Made by a program: the position numbers and the translations under genes. A stretch of 64,000 nucleotides of DNA from positions 25,774,501-25,838,500 of the forward strand of contig NC_092580.1 of the NCBI RefSeq assembly GCF_037975245.1, written 5' to 3'. This DNA comes from Apostichopus japonicus. Taxonomy: Eukaryota; Echinodermata; Holothuroidea; Aspidochirotida; Stichopodidae. The notes beneath the pieces are model-generated. The model did no database searches. It was not told the origin of the DNA and saw only the letters and a list, made by a program, of their open reading frames with translations. Shown one piece after another: positions 60,901 through 64,000 of the stretch (the first letter of the stretch is position 1; each line of letters begins with the position of its first letter).

Positions 60901-63501
60901 TTTGCAGATTGCAATGAAGGTGGCAATACACTTTGCAGAATGCAAACGGAACGACTGGGTAAGAAATGTACATGTTCTTCCAATGGCAGAAGGTAGTTCC
61001 TTTTTTCGTTTTATGTGCAGGAAATACTTCAATATATTTTGCTTTACGAATTTTAAATAATTGTCTCTGTCTATGTCATTTTTTGCAGATATCGTCATCA
61101 AAGGTGGTGAAGTTACTAAACACTGTCCTTGAAAAACAACAGGTATTGTTTTATTCGTATATTAAACACAGAATGATATGAATTTTGTTGATGAACATCT
61201 TACTCAAGAGTGCACTCAAATATATAACATTCTAGTCTACAACCCTAATATACATAATCCGTCGAGAAACCAAAAGTAGGAGGATCAGGGAACTCAAATC
61301 TTCCAATTATTTGATATAAAACTTGACTTCTAGGACAGATATTTTTGGTTGAAATATACAAGTAAATATAAAATAGACTTATTTCGTTATCTTTAAATAC
61401 AAATGCTTGACTTTACACATACTCTATTTGGTAGAGAGTGCTGTGAAGAAACCGAGGACACGACGACAAACTCAAAGAGTGTGAAACGTTACGCACATTT
61501 AACTGTGCCCCCAAAATTGAAAAGTAACTAAACATACGCATTTGATAAATAATGCACAACATTCCATAGTATTAATTTAGCTTAAAGTATGACAAATTGT
61601 TAATAATAATAATGGCATTTGTATTTTGACCCTTATAGCTATCATTGGTGGCACGCATGGGATTTTTCGGGAATATTTATGCAAAGAAACAGGTTAGTTG
61701 AGCTTTCTCAACCTTTCTTATCATTAAAAAAAGACGTTAAGAAAAATTTGCTACTGATCTACTCATGTTAATGAATGATACATTGTGCACTTTGTTATCA
61801 AACAAATCAACACAGTTGTCGATTCTTTTGGAGTCTTTATATTTGTTCAAACGCTTCTTCATTGGTCTGAGTAGTCTGATTAAAGATTGTATGGTTTTCG
61901 TTTAATAACGATACACTTTATTGCTACTGATGCAAATTTGATACAATAAAAACTTGATTGTGCTATAAAATATACTAACTACAACTATTTTGTTCATGAT
62001 AACTATACTGTTCCAGATCAATACAGACGAATACATTCTAGTAACGATTTCTCTATTTACGGACAAGAAGGTGCGTAATATCCTTTAAAAGGTTTATAAT
62101 AGAATACAAATATGATACCTCTACTCTGTTAATTCATGAAGGGGACCAACTAACAATCATATGTCTACTTTTAAATGGTATACAAGTAGAGTACTCATTG
62201 ATTAGAAAGACAAATTATTTTACTGTAGCTTTATTTTATTTGTTTTTTGTTCTTTTTGTTTTGTTCTTTATTGTAAATCAAGATAACATGATTCTGTAAA
62301 TACGACCAATGTAACTCAATGCTAGGATCATATTGGTCGTTTAATTTGTATTATTGTATTATTTTATTGTAAGTTAAGTGCCTGAGAAATCGGTAACTAG
62401 CAGTATGTGCTTCCACGAGCAATCTTTCACAAAAAGTTAAGCAAATGTTTAAATGAATTACTTAATAGTCATTTCGATTACAAAAACACATCTACCTATA
62501 GTGGTGGTAAAAATAGTTACCGATATTTTGAGAGTTTACTTGTTACCATCTTGTTTCTATCAGGATGACTTCGAGAATGCTCTCGCAGATTTATCATCAA
62601 AGACCAGCAAACTGGATGTAGGTATTCATCATTACTATATTCATTTTGGGAGAGAGAGATCAGTGCACTAAGCTAAACTATTTAAATATCTTTAAATACG
62701 TGAACACGAGTTTGAAGCCCCATCATACATTAAATATTGACAGTCTAAACGATACTTTTTGTGTAGTTAGAAATCACACAATCAGAATGATATCATTTCT
62801 GTTCCCCAAAATTTAGAAATCGAACGAATAAAAAATTCAAATCAAACATTAATCGGACGCTTGCTTTCATCATCGTAATTGTGTGATTATTTACTGTACG
62901 GTAGTACCAAAAACGATTTTAGAGATAGGGATCAGTTAGTGTCTATAATGGAATCCATTATGGAGCTTTTAAGTGGGTCGATCATAGTTTTAGAATAGTA
63001 CTAACGTCAAAGCAAGGGTAACAAAATGCTTTTTGTTTGTTCTTTGCTTTTGTTTGGTAAAGCTTAAAGGCCATAAAGTACATATGAAACATATTTGAAA
63101 CAGATGCAGGTCACTTGAAAGTAAATGTTCATTTCCATTTTCAGCGCGAATTGCTGGAGAAACTCTTGCAGTGCCTTGAGAAGTTTCTTAACCGTGACTA
63201 CGAAGTATTAAAGCCGAAGGTGAATTTCTTTTCATATTCAATGAACAATATTTCAGACGATGTTAAATACCAATAGATGGTAATACGTAAAGAGAGGGTG
63301 GTGTAATACGTTTAATATAAAAGAGTTACATATCTCATTGGAGTCTTTCTACCATTTTCATGGGTAGGCGTGTATCTGATAAAACCTCATCATACATCAT
63401 ACCTTGAACTATCAGCAAGCTTATTGCACTTTCTTTTAATCTTTCAGTTAAACCAAGATGATCAACAAGTTGAAGTTATAATTTCATCTGAACCTGATTC
63501 G
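54928..63501 (+). CDS. Gene C: Ig-domain transmembrane receptor, 3' end beyond the window
   Basis: A paralogue of gene B on the same strand. Exons: 54928-54991 (signal peptide), 55438-55752 (Ig), 56688-57314 (two Ig), 57662-58015 (Ig-like), 58493-58642 (transmembrane), 58895-58977 (juxtamembrane), then phase-0 tail exons 59353-59427, 59715-59768, 60615-60671, 60908-60958, 61089-61142, 61639-61692, 62017-62070, 62564-62617, 63145-63219 and 63448-63501. Exon lengths of 64, 315, 627 and 83 bp equal those of gene B. The tail must continue past 64000, since no stop is reached. Function is unknown; a surface receptor is inferred. Confidence 0.78.
55438..55752 (+). CDS. Gene C exon 2: N-terminal Ig domain
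   Basis: A 315-bp phase 1-1 exon with NISCDHD, VRWYFND and EGSYKIVVL, again lacking the F-strand cysteine, and an early VACKEN cysteine. It is clearly homologous to gene B exon 2 through shared stretches such as SFLLIDGG and GKGGLG. Confidence 0.78.
56688..57314 (+). CDS. Gene C exon 3: two Ig domains
   Basis: First domain: SLICEARDYWPSVKLQWMQI and YQYFTCVAIG. Second: LTLYCPHDNLPFGQLQV and DDGLYQCISSNGVMATK, with the extra Cys pair SHCPNDGSC. Phase 1-1, donor gtaagt. N-glycosylation sites are present (for example NTS and NKS). Confidence 0.82.
57662..58015 (+). CDS. Gene C exon 4: membrane-proximal Ig-like domain
   Basis: A 354-bp phase 1-1 exon with acceptor cctttcaag. Motifs: ACGSTAKC, YCSISGVKPPVKLSM and VPECTESVTLRCVPEPVE. 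It matches gene B exon 4, with about five extra codons at the start. Confidence 0.77.
58493..58642 (+). CDS. Gene C exon 5: transmembrane segment
   Basis: A 150-bp phase 1-1 exon. The stalk ETSNCPEKGGSP is followed by about 23 hydrophobic residues and the stop-transfer sequence YKRR, then a short cytoplasmic piece ending at ggtaatt. Confidence 0.8.
58895..58977 (+). CDS. Gene C exon 6: acidic juxtamembrane exon
   Basis: 83 bp, phase 1 to phase 0, rich in Glu (EELGEIAEEEAEPL). It occupies the same position, length and phase switch as gene B exon 6. Confidence 0.75.
59353..63501 (+). CDS. Gene C tail microexons 1-10
   Basis: 59353-59427 (75 bp, starts AIVETPKLIF), 59715-59768 TIEPDLHKLLTEFYSTHE, 60615-60671 VDPFPYLDEFVQTEQLGNE, 60908-60958 IAMKVAIHFAECKRNDW, 61089-61142 ISSSKVVKLLNTVLEKQQ, 61639-61692 LSLVARMGFFGNIYAKKQ, 62017-62070 INTDEYILVTISLFTDKK, 62564-62617 DDFENALADLSSKTSKLD, 63145-63219 (75 bp, starts RELLEKLLQC) and 63448-63501 LNQDDQQVEVIISSEPDS. 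All are phase 0. Most pair in order with gene B exons, for example CKRNDW with CKRSDW. Confidence 0.76.
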
Positions 63502-64000
63502 GTTTGTCTAGTTCTCTTACTCTCATATTTAACATGTTTCTCCAATGGAGAATGTACCACTATTGTAGTAATCGGTATTGGACGGGAAGCCTCGTGCCTT
63601 TTTAGTTACGCCTGTCTGTCCAATCAGTATCATACATGTAGCTGAGGTTATTACCAAGTACAGTATGTGAAGGCTGTAGAAAGATGATAAATTCAAAACT
63701 GATGTACGTTGATAGTGTACATACCTGCTTTTAGTGTGATTGCAGTAGTAGTGTAATATCCCTGTGGTCTTGTTTGCTACTGCCATGTTTCAACACAATA
63801 TCAGAAAGATACATTCTTAATTTGGTAAACAATACAGATGCAAGTAATATTACCATATAAAACCGTTATATCAATTGCTGATAATATTCACCGGGGAGCA
63901 GTTATAAGCATAACGTTCTTGTATCTCAAAAATTTAAAGTACTAGAAAATTTCTCAAACAGTACTCGGATGAAAAAGGTAAATATGTCACCGGCTTCAAT
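63502..64000. other. Intronic sequence at the right edge
   Basis: Follows the donor gtttgt at 63502. An AG at 63960-63961 and a later gtaaat would bracket only 16 bp, which breaks the frame rule of this gene, so no exon is called. Confidence 0.5.

Noticed and set aside
63962-63977. Further gene C exon at the right edge
   Set aside because: The 16-bp span between AG and GT is not a multiple of three and would break the phase-0 rule of the tail.

Overview
This is invertebrate (metazoan) nuclear DNA. It is AT-rich and intron-rich, with GT-AG splice sites, three Penelope-like retroelements, tRNA-derived SINE-like repeats, a LINE remnant and long (TA)n tracts. I see no bacterial operons, rRNA genes or CRISPR arrays. 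The immunoglobulin receptor family plus Penelope elements fit a marine invertebrate, possibly an echinoderm, but the sequence alone does not settle the taxon.

The main content is a head-to-tail array of three paralogous + strand genes, called A, B and C here. Gene A (478..8534) shows only its 3' part and runs off the left edge. Gene B (17536..43067) appears complete. Gene C (54928..63501 and beyond) runs off the right edge. B and C share one design: a 64-bp signal-peptide exon, a 315-bp Ig exon, a 627-bp exon with two Ig domains, a third Ig-like exon, a transmembrane exon and an 83-bp acidic juxtamembrane exon. The extracellular introns are all phase 1. The cytoplasmic tail then switches to a long series of tiny phase-0 exons, mostly 54 bp (18 aa), with others of 24-75 bp. 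I count 41 in gene B before an 87-aa charged last exon, giving a model of about 1260 aa. Every one is divisible by three, so any subset could be skipped without shifting the frame. In the distal part of gene B the exon lengths repeat as 54-54-42-42-39-39, a module of about 90 aa. Gene A shows recent growth of the same kind of tail: seven near-identical copies of one exon (VDKESFLxFTMSLLKEDL), duplicated together with their introns.

The intergenic spaces and large introns hold mobile DNA. They include a decayed Penelope element (14.57-16.2 kb) inside one copy of a duplicated non-coding block, and a 5'-truncated Penelope element next to a (TA)n tract plus two SINE-like copies in one gene B intron (24.3-27.0 kb). 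Another intron region holds a SINE, a Penelope-tail fragment and a LINE fragment (31.9-34.6 kb). Between B and C lie a minus-strand SINE, a G-rich minisatellite, and a Penelope element (46.18-49.77 kb) with an open RT/GIY-YIG frame and long inverted repeats. Each Penelope 3' end has a hammerhead-like CTGANGA...GAAA core.

I infer that the three genes encode surface Ig receptors whose intracellular tails are assembled from exon-encoded helical units. Function, ligand and partners cannot be read from the sequence. All exon models are by eye, without transcript evidence.
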